DNA from: Hepsetus odoe
Taxonomy: Eukaryota; Chordata; Actinopteri; Characiformes; Hepsetidae
DNA length: 64,000 bases
Assembly: GCA_017165825.1 (NCBI GenBank)
Contig: CM029377.1
Span: 25,739,981-25,803,980 of the forward strand
Direction: 5' to 3'
Below the pieces are notes generated by a model. It had not been told where the DNA came from, made no database searches, and saw only the letters and a list, made by a program, of their open reading frames with translations. This document shows positions 1-11,145 of this stretch, one piece after another (position 1 is the stretch's first letter; each line of letters opens with the position of its first letter). Made by a program: the position numbers and the translations under genes.

Positions 1-18
1 ATTAAATATTGAAACAGT

Positions 19-36
19 AGTGAGAATCATATATTT
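19..36. repeat. Target-site duplication, left, of the RTE insertion
   Basis: AGTGAGAATCATATATTT is repeated exactly at 1791-1808, on the other side of the RTE copy. Confidence 0.9.
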
Positions 37-1790
37 TGCTGGGAAGGTAATGCAGAAGTGATCAAGCAGACAGCTAGTAAGGTACTTACTGTGACATCTG
101 GAAGGAAGAAGGAGGAACCTTCTTTAAGGAAACCTGGTGGTGGAACCGAGAAGTCCAGAAGTGCATACAAAAGAAGAGGGAGGCAAAGAAGAAGTGGGAC
201 AGTCACAGGTGAAGAAAGTAGACAGGTGTAACAAGGAGATGAACTGCAGGGCGAAGAAAGCAGTGGCGAAGGCCAAAGATAAGGTGTTTAGTGAATTGTA
301 TGAGCGTTGGACAGTAAAGAGGGAGAAAAGGACCTTTACCGATTGGCCAGACAGAGACAGAGCTGGGAAAGATGTGCAGCAGATCAGCGATTAAAGATAG
401 AAATGGAAATGTAATCACAGGTGAACAGAGTGTGTTGAGCAGATGGAAGGAATACTTTGAGGGGCTGATGAATGAAGAAAAGGAGAGAGAGAGAAGATTG
501 GATGATGTGAGGATAATGAACCAGGAAGTGCAGCAAATAAACAAGATGGAGGTACGGGCAGCGATAAAGATGAAGAATGGAAAGATAGTTTAACACAATC
601 TTGGAAAGTGAGAGGATGCCTGAGGAGTGGAGACGATATGTACTTGTACCAATTCTCAAGAATAAGGGTGATGCACAGAGCTGTAGTAACTATAGAGGGA
701 TAAAGTTGATCAGCCACATCATGAAGTTATGGGAAAGAGTAGTGGATACGAGGTTAAGAATGAGGGTGAGAGGTGAGGGTGAACAGCAGTATGGTTCTAT
801 GCCATGAAAGAGCACTACAGATGTTTGCTCTGAGGGTGTTGATGGAGAAGTACAGAGAAGGTCAGAAGGAGCTGCATTGTGCCTTTGTGGATTTGGAGAA
901 AGCATATGACAGGGTGCCTAGAGAGGAGTTGTGGTTTTGTATGAGGAAGTCTGGTGTTACAGAGAAGTATGTGAGAGTAGTTCAGGATATGTATGATGGC
1001 AGTGTAACAATGGTGAGATCTGCAGTGGGAGTGACAGATGCATTTAAGGAAGAGGTTGGATTACATCAAGGATCAGCGCTGAGCCCATTCATGTTTGCAA
1101 TAGTAATGGACAGTGTGACGGATGAGGTTAGACAGGAGTCTCCGTGGACGATGATGTTTGCTGATGATATTGTGATCTGCAGTGAGAGTAGGGAGCAGCT
1201 TGAGGAGAACCTGGAGCGATGGAGATGGGGATGGAGAGAGGAGAGGAATGAAAGTGAGTAGGGCAAAGAATACATGTGTGTGAATGAAAGGGAGGAAAGT
1301 GACGTGGTTAGAATACAGGGAGTAAAGGTGACAAGTTCAGTGTAACGGCGAGTGTGGAAGAGAGTGTAGGCAGGTTGGAATGGGTGGAGACGAGTGGCTG
1401 GAGTGATCTGTGATAGACGGGTTCCAGATAGAGTAAAAGGGAAGGTTTACAGGACAGCAGTGAGACCAGCTATGTTGTATGGGTTGGAGACAGTGGCACT
1501 GAAGAAAAAACAGGAAGCGGAGCTGGAGGTGTCCGACTTAAAGATGCTGAGATTTTCGTTGGGTGTGACGAGGATGGACAGGATTAGAAATGAGTATATT
1601 AGAGTGACAGCTCAGGTTAGACGTTTTGGAGACAAAGTTGGAGAAGCAAGGTTGCGTTGGTTTGGACAGGTTTATGGATGTGGTGAGGGAAGACATGCAG
1701 GTGGTTGGTTTGAGGCAGGAAGATGCAGAGTACCGGAAGAAATGGAGACGGTTTATCTGCTGTGACTACCCCTAAATGGGAGCAGCCGAA
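37..1790 (+). mobile_element. 5'-truncated RTE-clade LINE, broken reverse transcriptase
   Basis: This is the 3' part of an RTE-type non-LTR retrotransposon. Coding remnants run in order from the endonuclease-RT linker, through the RT fingers (SCSNYRGIKLISH), FVDLEKAYDRVPREELW and GLHQGSALSPF, to the catalytic box FADDIVI near 1156-1176. The C-terminal part (RPAMLYGLETV, LRWFGQV) follows. The frame is broken repeatedly, for example by a stop near 592, a frame change near 775-830 and a stop near 1259, so it is inactive. The 3' end (CCCTAAATGGGAGCAGCCGA) matches the other RTE copies in the window. Perfect 18-bp direct repeats flank it at 19-36 and 1791-1808, so the insertion was 5'-truncated at birth. 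The exact RTE family name is not assigned. Confidence 0.9.
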
Positions 1791-1808
1791 AGTGAGAATC
1801 ATATATTT
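1791..1808. repeat. Target-site duplication, right, of the RTE insertion
   Basis: This is an exact 18-bp copy of 19-36. The flanking bases differ beyond it (T after the left copy, A after the right). Confidence 0.9.
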
Positions 1809-2778
1809 AAAAGGGAATCCTGCACAAACCTCTGCAGCTTCATATAGCCGAAACTTTCCATTTCAGGGTGTCTCCAGCATTGGAGACAACATGTGAATGC
1901 TGCTTAAAATTTGATGTTCTTGGTTGCATTGCAGCCTTCACTGAAACTACCACAAATTTGTGTGCAGGTTTTATTTTAACACGTTAAGAGTGAAGGTGCA
2001 TTTATTGCAAAACCCAGAGAAAGGCTGGAATTAGGAGACATCCATATGAATATGGCAAGCCGTGAGACTCAGAACAAAGAAAGCAGCTTAAGATGTAGGG
2101 TAATTGGCTCAGATGTTGGCATAGATATGAAGTGGACAGTTTGATATTGTGGAGGTATTTTAAAAATGCAGCGTCTACTTGCACTGCAGTGGGAGGTCTT
2201 GATCACTCCAAAGAGCCGGAGGTCAAGGCCAAACTCGCCCTCATAACAAAACCACCCATACATTTAACTTGAAGCCATGAAGAATCGGGTGTCCTAATAG
2301 CAGCTGGATCTTTCAAACTCAACTTGCAGATGTATTGAGGATATGTCCTAAATGTCCCATTTTATTATGTTATTCATCAGAAAATAAAAGACAAATAAAG
2401 AGATGTTTGTTTTTCCCATATTGTTAGAGCTGATATCGAACCTCCTGGGTTAAATGAGGATGGAATTATTCTAATTTCCTAGAATTTAACAAAGAGATTT
2501 TTAAGTTGTTATTAAACCAGTATTATAAGTTATCACAAAACAAGTTAAAAAACACAGTGAGGTGTTTTTAACCATTTCTATCACTTCACACTACGGACAG
2601 GCAATAAAAGGGAAAGTGTATGCAGGCTATTGAACTAGTAAATACAGCAATACATTTTTATTATTTTATGTGGGATTTTTTTTGTAACGAGTGAAGAAAT
2701 AGCATATACACAAACAAAATGACCCCCAAACCAGTTCATGTCCATTTAAGCTTACCTAAAAATAAAGGAAATGGACTA
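1809..2778. other. Plain AT-rich intron
   Basis: No gene, RNA or repeat signature was recognised. Open frames here are short and on both strands. Confidence 0.6.
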
Positions 2779-3415
2779 TATGGGCAAAAGCTTTGTACAT
2801 TGTATATTGATCTCTGTACCTTTCACCTACAGGAACTTTTATAGCAACCAGCAAACTATTCTAAATCCATAGGCATCAATATGCCCACCCGTGTCTATAA
2901 CGCCTTCTCTGGAAAGGCTTTCCACAAGGTTTTGTAGTATGTCTTCCCCATTCATTTAGAACAGCATTTGTGAGTTCAGCCATCGATGTTGGACAAATGC
3001 ATGGCTCACAGGCTCTGTTCTACTTCATCCCAGAGATGCTGGAACAGAAAATAGCCTTTCCCAAACTGTTTCCACAAAGTTGAAAGCCTAGAATTGTCTA
3101 ATATGGCTGGTGTGCTGAAGCATTAAAATTTCTCTTCACTAGACCTAAGGGGGCTAGCCCAACCTCTGAAAATCAACTTCAGACTATTATACCTCCTGCA
3201 CCACAATGCATTTAGACAAGACACTCCTGGCATCTGGCACACTCAGACTCATTCATGAGACTCGCCAGAGCTGTTACTTTGTTACTTCATAGAACACATT
3301 TTTACTGCTCTAGAGTCCAGTGGAGTGCTTTGCATCATTACATACGACATGGTCATGTGAAACTTGAATGCATGAGCTCAGCCATCGATATTTCGTCCAT
3401 GAAGCTCCCAGTATT
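2779..3415 (-). mobile_element. Decayed Tc1-like transposon fragment
   Basis: The start has a Tc1-type end (TATATGGGCAAAAG) followed by sequence familiar from fish Tc1-like elements, such as TAAATCCATAGGCATCAATA and AAGGCTTTCCACAAGG. Further in are antisense transposase remnants (for example TCTAGAGTCCAGTGGAGTGC near 3311). The transposase orientation is minus. Large internal and 3' parts are missing and no frame survives. A second copy of the same family lies at 32645-33215. Family recognition is from memory. Confidence 0.7.
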
Positions 3416-3476
3416 TGCATTGAAATGCATGCTAGAGGGTGTTTATAAGTAGTTCTTGAGTCAATTGGTGTTTGAG

Positions 3477-3546
3477 GCATTGGTGGTTCAGTGGTAGAAT
3501 TCTTGCCTGCCACACGGGAGACCCGGTCCGATTCCCGGCCAATGCA
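3477..3546 (+). tRNA. tRNA-Gly(GCC)-like locus, probably a pseudogene
   Basis: The 70-nt sequence is collinear with vertebrate tRNA-Gly(GCC), normally 71 nt without CCA. The acceptor stem GCATTGG (3477-3483) pairs fully with CCAATGC (3539-3545), with discriminator A. The A box TGGTTCAGTGG (3484-3494) is intact. The anticodon loop CTGCCAC carries GCC at 3509-3511. Defects are a C-A mismatch closing the anticodon stem (3506/3514), and one base lost plus a T-to-C change in the T arm (GGTCCGATTCC instead of GGTTCGATTCC after a shortened stem), which damages the B box. No run of four or more T follows before the SINE that starts at 3561. It is either a decaying tRNA gene or an isolated tRNA retro-copy. 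No poly(A) or duplication is visible around it. Confidence 0.72.
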
Positions 3547-3560
3547 CTGATCTTGTGTTT

Positions 3561-3800
3561 GGGCAGCGGTGGCCTAGTGGTTAGGGAGTTGCCCCCGCAT
3601 CGGAAGATTGTGGGTTCATTTCCCTCACGAGTAGGTTGCCCTGAGGTACCCTTGAGCAAGGGTACCGTCACTGCTCCTCGGGCGCTTTCAATAGCTGCTC
3701 ACTGCTGCACGGTGTTTGCATGGGTCCAATTTTGTTGTGGTTCACTGTGTGCTGTGCTGTGACCTCGCAATGACAAGGGTTTTCACTTTCACTTTCACGT
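3561..3800 (+). mobile_element. tRNA-derived SINE (dominant family), full length
   Basis: This is a near-complete copy of the window's commonest repeat. The head is GGGCAGCGGTGGCCTAGTGG, containing an A-box-like TGGCCTAGTGG, and the B box region is degraded (GGGTTCATTTCC). The body is GTTGCCCTGAGGTACCCTTG. The 3' part is TTTTGTTGTGGTTCACTGTG, and it ends GCAATGACAAGG plus CACTTT hexamers. It lies 14 bp downstream of the tRNA-Gly-like locus. Confidence 0.85.
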
Positions 3801-5404
3801 TCAACAGTGTCATGACTTTTATGTTACTTTTTAAAGCTTGTTTCCCTGCATTTTGTCATTTTTTATATGCTCAAAAAAATGGAACAGGGTTGATGTGAAG
3901 TATTTTTGAGCTTTCAAGTGATTTAAATACTTACATTTTTTTTTACTTTTTTCATCTAAACTAATTAGTAATCAAAGTGGTTTTGAGTTGAATAAACTGA
4001 GTTTTTGGTAACCACACTTTAGGTTAAAAAGATTACATTAAACTCAATTTCTGAATTGTTTTCACTGCACTGGCACAACAAAAATAGTTATCAGTCTGCT
4101 CCAGATCTAGATCCATCTTGTTCCAGCACAGTTTTGCAGTGCTTGTTGCATTAATGTGTTTTGACATGGAACCCTTTTTTCTTCTCTAATTAAGTTATCA
4201 TTAGGGAGATTCAAGGATTGCTTACAACAGTGACAGCTGGCAAGACAGGCAGAAAAATTATCATCGTGAAATGTCACTTTTTATGTGGAATTTATTTTGA
4301 GGGAAAGAATTTTCTTGGGCGATTTCTTGAGATCTATTAAAAAGAAGTCAAATAAATGAGTCATTTTGATATGACTCATTACTTTCATTTATTACATGAG
4401 ATTATAAATCACATTCCATCTAATAACAGTACAATAAAGCCTAACTACATTGGAAGATCTCTGCAGACTTGCAAATTGCTATGGCACATGGCTATTTCTC
4501 TCAATGTGTTTTGTTCTTGTGCATAAAGAAGAATGTCGGAAAGGACATTGATTTTGTTCATTTGCTGATTTTCTTTAAATATCACTTGATATTTGAAGAT
4601 AAATGTCTATGATATTGTCTTTCAAATCTGCAATACATATCATTACTGGACACTCTGCAGATTTACACCATGTCAGTATTTCAGCTATGTTTATAAAGGT
4701 TTTCATAAAATCCCATCTGACATTCTTTCAAGAGTGTGAAGTCTGTTGTTTTTTTAAAAATGATCAAAGTACGATAGAGTTTTCAGCAGAGAGAAACCCC
4801 AAGGGCTTTTAGGCCTTCTTTAAAGGGCTTATGATTTCTGAGAACAAAAAAAAAGTCATTTTAATCACTAGAATCTTTTTTTATGTCGACTGCACTACTA
4901 CTACTACTAGCTACTCGCCTGAAATGCCAATTTCTACAGTTCAATAATACAAAAGTGGACATCAGCTGAAGCAGATAAAACTTGTCTGTAAGAGAACCCA
5001 AGGAGCCAAGTGGCTGCTTCTCTCAAGACAGAAAAATCCTGTTGCCATTGTATTGCATTTCAAGAAAATTATCCTATGTCCAAATTAACATAAAATTGGT
5101 AAACTGAAAAAAGTCTAGGACCCTGGATGATCTGGAAAGGTTCTGTAAAGAAGAATATTCTCAGATGCCATGCTCTGACCTTTCCAACCTTATAAATGTT
5201 ATAGGATGACCTGTCAAAGGGAGGTTGAAGTATTAAAGGCAGAGGTAATGATATTGTGTTATCATTGAAGAGGGATTTGTTTTCCCCTGAATTTAAATTA
5301 AAGGTTGGATTTTTCTTTTTTTTCAGTGAGCAATGACACTACTTCAACCAAAGGCTGATTTTTATCTATCCATAATTACTAAACTCTAGTTGTCACAAGA
5401 ATCC
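3801..5404. other. Plain intron
   Basis: Only a (CTA)n run near 4895-4912 and T-rich stretches stand out. Nothing is recognised. Confidence 0.6.
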
Positions 5405-5523
5405 AGATCTGAGCCCCTAGTTAGCAAGCAGAAGGTGACAGAGGCAAGGAAAAACTCCCTAAAAACGTGGGAGGAACCAAGACTCGACAGGGGAACCCAT
5501 CCTGCTCTGGACGACACCGGATA
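5405..5523. repeat. Dispersed teleost repeat fragment
   Basis: It contains GACAGAGGCAAGGAAAAACT followed by GGAGGAACCAAGACTCGACA and GGGGAACCCATCCTGCTCTG. I recall such strings as common in many teleost genomes. The class of the parent element is not known to me. Confidence 0.45.
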
Positions 5524-5963
5524 ATCAAGAAAGAAAAAGTGCATTTTATAATTTACAGAGTCCCAGTAAAGCGTGAGTTATAATAAAAGAGGTCCATTAG
5601 AGTCTTTAATTGGGCTTTAAATAAATGGTTATTAGCTAAGTCAGTGGAGCTTTTGTGGAGCTTGAATTGGTTTTACAGTGGACCCAACCAATCATTCAAC
5701 TGGGTGTGGCATAATCCATGAAGAAAAACATCTTTTTAGGCCTTCTGTAAGTCGTTCATAGTTTTCTGACTGAAAACGAGAGGTAGCATATTTAGGTACA
5801 CGTATATATTTATTTACATTCATTTACAGTTTCATTTGATTTCTAAAATGATTATGAAAGGACAAACAGAGAGAAACAAATTCTATTGTAATGCGTTCAT
5901 GCCACTCTCAGTCCCAAAGTTCTCCTTGGTTCAAATTTCCCCTTATGTAATAGATATGCCTAA

Positions 5964-6216
5964 TTAGAGACAAAGTTAGAGAAGCAAGGTTGCGTTGGAC
6001 ATGTGCAGAGAAGAGACCGGGATTATACTTGGAGAAAGTTGATGAAGATGGAGCAGTCAGGAAAAATGAGAAAAGGAAGACCAAAGAGGAGTTTTATGGA
6101 TGTGGTGAAAGAGGATATGCAGGTGGTCAGTTTGAATGAGAAAGATGCAAAGGACTGGAAGAAATGGAAACGGATGATTCGCTGTGGCAAGGGGAGCAGC
6201 TGAAAAAAGAAGAAGC
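5964..6216 (+). mobile_element. RTE LINE 3'-terminal fragment
   Basis: It begins AGAGACAAAGTTAGAGAAGC, the same segment as 1628-1650 of the first RTE copy. It encodes the RTE C-terminal tail (KGRPKRSFMDVVKEDMQVV) and ends GGGGAGCAGCTGAAAAAAGA with an AAG-type tail. It is a 5'-truncated copy of about 250 bp. No clear target duplication was found, although GCCTAAT occurs on both sides. Confidence 0.8.
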
Positions 6217-6659
6217 AGATATAAATGAGCCTAATATAACACCTCACTGGCCTCTTTATTGGAACCCCCGCACCTAATAGTTCCACACTGGCCAACAGTC
6301 TGCAGATACTAAGAGTACTCGGTTAAACAAAAGGCTGATGTGAGCTGTTAGATATAGAAAAAAGGCATTCATGGCTTTACAGTGTTGTCCTTTTTTTTAT
6401 AGTCAATTTAAACCAGCTACAAATACATTGCAATACATTCTAAGTTTTAAATAAAACATCCAGAGCATATAATACATGTGTCCTGTGTTCATGTAAACAT
6501 GATGTTGGCAAACTGCCATAACCTGTCCTGGCAGAAAAGATCATTAATGTAGAAATGGACTTTTTGCTCACTTTTTCACCAAGTATTGACATTTACAGTG
6601 TACTCTGGTGGCCTAGCTCTAACAGACACAATTCAGCTAAATACATTACTATTAAATCA

Positions 6660-7370
6660 CTGCGGTAATATGCCATTAGCTTGTTTCTGGTCCGAAATAA
6701 AGCTGATATATTGAAAGCAAATAAATCTTCTAATTTAGTTGCTTTCTTGCTGTTACATTTCAACTCCACTATGCAACCAATTTAAGCCGCCATAACTTGA
6801 ACCCTCCAGCCACATTACCGTTAATCAGTCTCATGACTTCTGTACCACTTGACCCATCTAATCACACGCGCGGGAAGCCCCCGAATATTTAATCAGGAAA
6901 CGATCCGCTCTCGCTGATGATTAAAGGCACAGTGGCCCTTTTACTCCATGCCAGTTTTCACCACCAAGGATTTAACAAGTGCCCCCACTAGATAATTAAC
7001 TACCCTACTCAAAGTTACCCTCCCCCTTGAACCCCTGTGACTTTGACATGTGCCACTGCCTCTAATCTCACCTTCCTATCAGTCCAACGGAATAAACTCA
7101 ACATTGTGGGGCAAATATCAATAATTCTGCCACTTGATTTCATGGGGAGAGGTCACCTCCGCAGGTCTGCTTGAGCCGGCAAGATCTGATGGGATCAAGC
7201 GTGACGCAGCCGCCAATTCAAGGTCAGCCACAAGATGCTCGGACAGAATCTTAATGCAGCAGGAGGAGAGCGCAGGGCCTTTTCTCCTGAACAGAGTGTC
7301 AAAACAGTGCTCCCCAATTACATTGTCAGTAGCTCATAGACCCCATTACAGATCTTTGCAAAAAAGAGGG
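6660..7370. other. Repeat-free intron block, candidate conserved noncoding element
   Basis: No transposon or coding signature is visible. The block is less AT-rich than its surroundings, with several CpGs (ACACGCGCGGGAAG, CGATCCGCTCTCGC, GTGACGCAGCCGCC) and many ATTA-core sites. An 80-codon open frame at 7134-7376 shows no recognised protein. Conservation cannot be judged without alignment. Confidence 0.35.
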
Positions 7371-9520
7371 GTGTAATGGTTTCATTTCATCTGCCTTGTT
7401 TTTAAATTTCACTTGCTTTGTTTAGAAGAGGAGGACTCATGCTACTTTGCTACTATAACTTGCTTTCCTAGGAGGAATGCCTTTCTGTGTTTGTTTCTAT
7501 GCATGCACACCCCGAGAAGCAAGGCAGCCACAAGTCATTTATTTGTAATGAGAGTCAGTGACACTCAGCAGTGAGTAGCATCCCAACCATTGGCAATGGA
7601 AAGCAAGAGCTTTGAGCGACGTAATAAAATTCACCTTTAAGCAAAAAAGCAGTGGTGCAGTGAGGCAATAACAAAGCCATTGTGACATTTCAACCTCATC
7701 CAGTCTGTGTTCGCTTTCTAAGTGTCTTACTTTTGGTTTTTTAGGTCTGTGTGCTGGTGTTGCTCTTTTTCTTGCCCTTACCTGGTCTTGTCTGTGTCCC
7801 CTCCTGATGTCACATGTCTTTTGTTTCAGGTTTTATATATATATACCTCTGTTCTTGTCTTTTGTGGTGCTGGAAATCTGCTGTTATTGTAGTCTTCTGT
7901 GCCTGAAGTCTAGTTAGCCCTGTTTGGTCTGTCTGGCTTTTTATTTTGTTAATAAAGCTCCCACTCATACATATATCCTGCCTTAATCACTGGCAGCCAG
8001 TTCATGAGCAGCCTGGCTTCTTTGTTATTTTTCCAATTATAATTGAGTTTCATTTTTGATAGAAAGGTGGCACTGTGTCGGAGCCTCACAGCAAGAAGGT
8101 CCTGGGTTGGATTGCCAGGTTAGATTGCATGTTCTCCCCGTGTCTGTGTGCGTTTCCTCCTGGAGCTCTGTTTTCCTCCCACCATCCAAAGAGTTTTTTC
8201 ATAGAAACTTCTGACCCCAGAAATTCTCCAGTGCAAAGTTTTAGGAATCTCTCCGACATTTAGAATAAATCTCTTGAGCAATTCCTTAAACACGCAGTAT
8301 GCCCTGGATACACTGACCCCTACTTTAGTTCTTTCACACAGTTTACATTCTTGCTATTGCTATCAGATGAGCAGCTGATTGGCTGTTGCTCACTGACAAT
8401 ATGGATAACCACAGTTACTATAGGAACGTCCTCTGCCTGGATCTGAAGGGTTTTTTTTATATCATATTAGTGTTTAAATATTTCTGTTTAATATTTAGGA
8501 AATGTCTGTAAAAGGATTACTTATTTACAAATTAGTTCAAAATTATGAACATTCATGAACATTCAAAATTATGAACAACAAACATTCAGTTGTTTTTATT
8601 TTTTTACTCACTTGGGAGCCCCCTTCTAACATCCAGCTACCCAGAAGACATTATCAAAATAACAGTTTTCACATCCCTTCAAACCCACCATGTAAAGCTT
8701 CTTCGTTTTGAAGATTTGCCCTGTTCGTGTGAAGATGGAGAGAATACTGATCAGAGTCACACCAGTAGTGTCCCACAGTTTACTGTACTGTATAAGGTCT
8801 GTGTCCATATACTGAGAAATCACTTAAAACCCTAAAAGCTCAAATCTGCCAGCAAATATTGTAATTTTGAAAATATTTTATTGAATTAAAAAAACACTTT
8901 TGTTTGCTTAAAAATTGTAATTAATTAATAGTTTTCTGAAGAATGTTATAGTTTAAAGAGTATTTCAAGTTTTATGGAAGGACCCGAAGTTTACTTTAAA
9001 ATCTTTGTATCACCTTCACACTCTTACATATTGCCTTTACAAAAATGGTCCTACAGTGATTCATAAACAGTGGAACGAGTCCCCCTGGGGAACGCTAAAT
9101 GACATTGGCAGGGTGTCAAAAATGCACACATTTGCACTGAATGTTTTATTTTTTTCATTGGCCGACTGCACAGTTACACAGTCTACCACCCTGGCACTCC
9201 ACTCACCAACTAAACAAGAGAGCCTCACGTCCACTTCCATTTGTTAGTAGCAAAATAGTAAGTCTAATCAGACAACATCAGATTCTGCATGGCACTGCAA
9301 ACTTTTTATAACATCCAGCACAGGAAAAACTCTAATGTTGCTCTAATGATCTGTTTCGCTCATTATATATTAACACTGGAAAATGGCTGCACTGGAGACT
9401 GTGGTATAGGTTTTGTTTTAACTTTGAGAGAGGTCAAAGGTAGTGTGGACTTCACACCAATATAAGTGCTTTTGTGCAAGCAATTAGCACTAAGGATGTT
9501 TTACGTAAGGATTGTGCAAT
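7371..9520. other. Plain intron around a V-SINE fragment
   Basis: Apart from the V-SINE piece at 8062-8195 nothing is firm. At 7740-8000 a TGTCTTTTGTTTCAGG plus TTAATAAAGCTCCC pattern could be the end of an LTR-type element, but no partner or coding part is visible. Confidence 0.45.
8062..8195 (+). mobile_element. V-SINE/DANA-like fragment
   Basis: It reads AGGTGGCACTGTGTCGGAGC, CTCACAGCAAGAAGGTCCTG, then GCATGTTCTCCCCGTGTCTG and TTTCCTCC. These are the tRNA-like head and body of the widespread fish SINE class with a central GTTCTCCCCGTGT segment. The 3' end is missing. Confidence 0.7.
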
Positions 9521-9536
9521 TAAATGCTTATTGAAT
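9521..9536. repeat. Target-site duplication, left, of the 67-bp RTE insertion
   Basis: TAAATGCTTATTGAAT is repeated exactly at 9604-9619. Confidence 0.88.
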
Positions 9537-9603
9537 CTCCTTCCTCTTTTGGCTGTTCCCGTTTAGAGATCACCACAGCTGATCGTCTGTTTCCATTTCT
9601 TCC
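9537..9603 (-). mobile_element. 67-bp RTE LINE 3'-end insertion
   Basis: The insert is the antisense of the RTE 3' terminus (CTTTTGGCTGTTCCCGTTTA). It matches the first 60-odd bases of the minus-strand RTE copy at 41956. Exact 16-bp direct repeats TAAATGCTTATTGAAT flank it at 9521-9536 and 9604-9619. It is an extreme 5' truncation of a real retrotransposition event. Confidence 0.88.
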
Positions 9604-9619
9604 TAAATGCTTATTGAAT
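9604..9619. repeat. Target-site duplication, right, of the 67-bp RTE insertion
   Basis: This is an exact copy of 9521-9536. Confidence 0.88.
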
Positions 9620-10310
9620 AAATTAAACATTCATCTCCAGCACTTAAACAACTATAATTATGTTAAAACGGAAATGCATTTTTTTTTCTCCTTCAGGAGC
9701 TTTAACAATTATAATATGTCATAAAAGTCCTAACAAAAAATGTCATAACAGTGCTCACTTGCTTCATCATGTTCATTTACATTAGCTTCATATCAAACTG
9801 TTCTTCATTCTCAGGAATGGAAACATATTAACTGTTACATGCACCTAGATTAATTAAACACTATCCGTATTACTGTAAGACTTAAATAGTCAAGAACATT
9901 AAAGTATCTTTTTAGCTCTCACCTCCTTAAAATGTTGCCTTTAAAACCCCAAAGAGTCTGGTCACTTTAGAAGAAACTATGACTAAAGCACTTAATAAGT
10001 CCACTAGATCTGCTAAATCCGCTATGGCTATTCAGCCAGGCTTCCAGCATTAGTGTTTTTCCTGCCACAGCCTGTGATAGGTTATAAACTAATAGGTTCT
10101 TACAGTATCACAGGAGTTTCCTCACTTCGATACATTCCAGACAATCTTGAACATTAGGAAAGTTCAACAGGTCAATCTACTTTAAAGGAATCTTTAAAAG
10201 ATACTGATTGTACAATCGTCTTATGTTCTCAGGAATGTGATGGAAAAATATGGGTTTAAACCAGAAAGATGTATCTTTGGTTTATATATAAGCAAAGCCA
10301 AGTCTAGATT

Positions 10311-10454
10311 TAAAGTGACTATTCTTGTCATTGCAAGGTCACAGCACAGCGAACCACAATGAAATTAGACCTCTGCATTTAACCCATGCAAGCACCATGC
10401 AGCAGTGGGCAGCTATGGAAGTGGGAGCAGTGACGGGGACGGTACCTTGCTCAA
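10311..10454 (-). mobile_element. tRNA-derived SINE, truncated at the inverted-duplication breakpoint
   Basis: It reads antisense from AAAGTGACTATTCTTGTCAT through ACGGTACCTTGCTCAAG, then stops abruptly where the 485-bp arm begins. The tRNA-like head is missing. The cut at the arm boundary suggests the SINE was there before the rearrangement. Confidence 0.82.
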
Positions 10455-10939
10455 GATCTCAGTGAGGTTTGCAAAATGAACAAGAGGAAGAGCAGGGCAA
10501 GGTGCTGATATTCATGGATATTGTGAAAACTATGGCAGTATGTCTGAGTATATATTGTCAGCACTTCAATAACACTGATCGAGTGCATGTTTCAGAGAGT
10601 ATAATTTAACTACATTTATTTCAGTGAAAGTCATTTGCACTTATAGTTTCTGATCATATCTTTATCATATGAGCTTTACTCTTTTTCCCAATGTATCTTA
10701 TGACATTATTGTTAAAATAATATGAGAAGATATCAGCAGTTTGGGCAACACCTAGGGAGCTGGTCCCTAAGATCAGAAGGTTGTGGGTTTGAATCCCACA
10801 TCAGTAGGTTGCCCTGAGTTACCCTTGAGCAAGGTACTGTGCCCATCACTGCTCCCCCATCGATCAATATAGCTGTCGCCTGTTGTACACCCTGTTGGGT
10901 GAAGAGCAGAGGTTGTGTTACTCTTGTGTACTGTGCTGT
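10455..10939 (+). repeat. Large inverted duplication, left arm (485 bp)
   Basis: The arm starts GATCTCAGTGAGGTTTGC and ends TGTACTGTGCTGT. Its reverse complement is found at 11532-12016 with the same length and only scattered substitutions, for example TGGTCCCTAAG against TGGCCCCTAAG. It carries about 280 bp of unique intron sequence and most of a SINE. Confidence 0.92.
10738..10939 (+). mobile_element. tRNA-derived SINE copy inside the left arm
   Basis: It has a shortened head (TTTGGGCAACACCTAGGGAG), B box GGGTTTGAATCCCAC and body GTTGCCCTGAGTTACCCTTG, and it ends GTACTGTGCTGT. The 3' CAATGACA end is missing because the arm stops here and another SINE head follows directly. Confidence 0.8.
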
Positions 10940-11145
10940 GGTCTAGTGTTTAGGGACTAGGCCCCAGAATTGGAAGGTCATGGGTTTGAATCCCAGACCA
11001 GTAGGTTGCTGAGGTACCCTTGAAGGTACCATCCCCAACACTGCTCCCCGTATGTGTATGGGTTACATGCTGAGACTGCATTTCATCAGGGTTCACTGTT
11101 GTTTTGTGCTGGGTTTCACAATGACAAGATGTCACTTTCAATTTA
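10940..11145 (+). mobile_element. tRNA-derived SINE fused head-on to the preceding copy
   Basis: It starts GGTCTAGTGTTTAGGGAC, then CATGGGTTTGAATCCCAGAC, and ends TTTCACAATGACAAGATGTC. It begins at the exact inner edge of the left arm. The join CTGTGCTGTG/GTCTAGTG combines a SINE tail with a SINE head. Confidence 0.8.

Noticed and set aside
7740..8000. Possible solo LTR ending in AATAAAGCTCCC
   Set aside because: No matching second copy, no primer-binding site and no target duplication seen; too weak to call.
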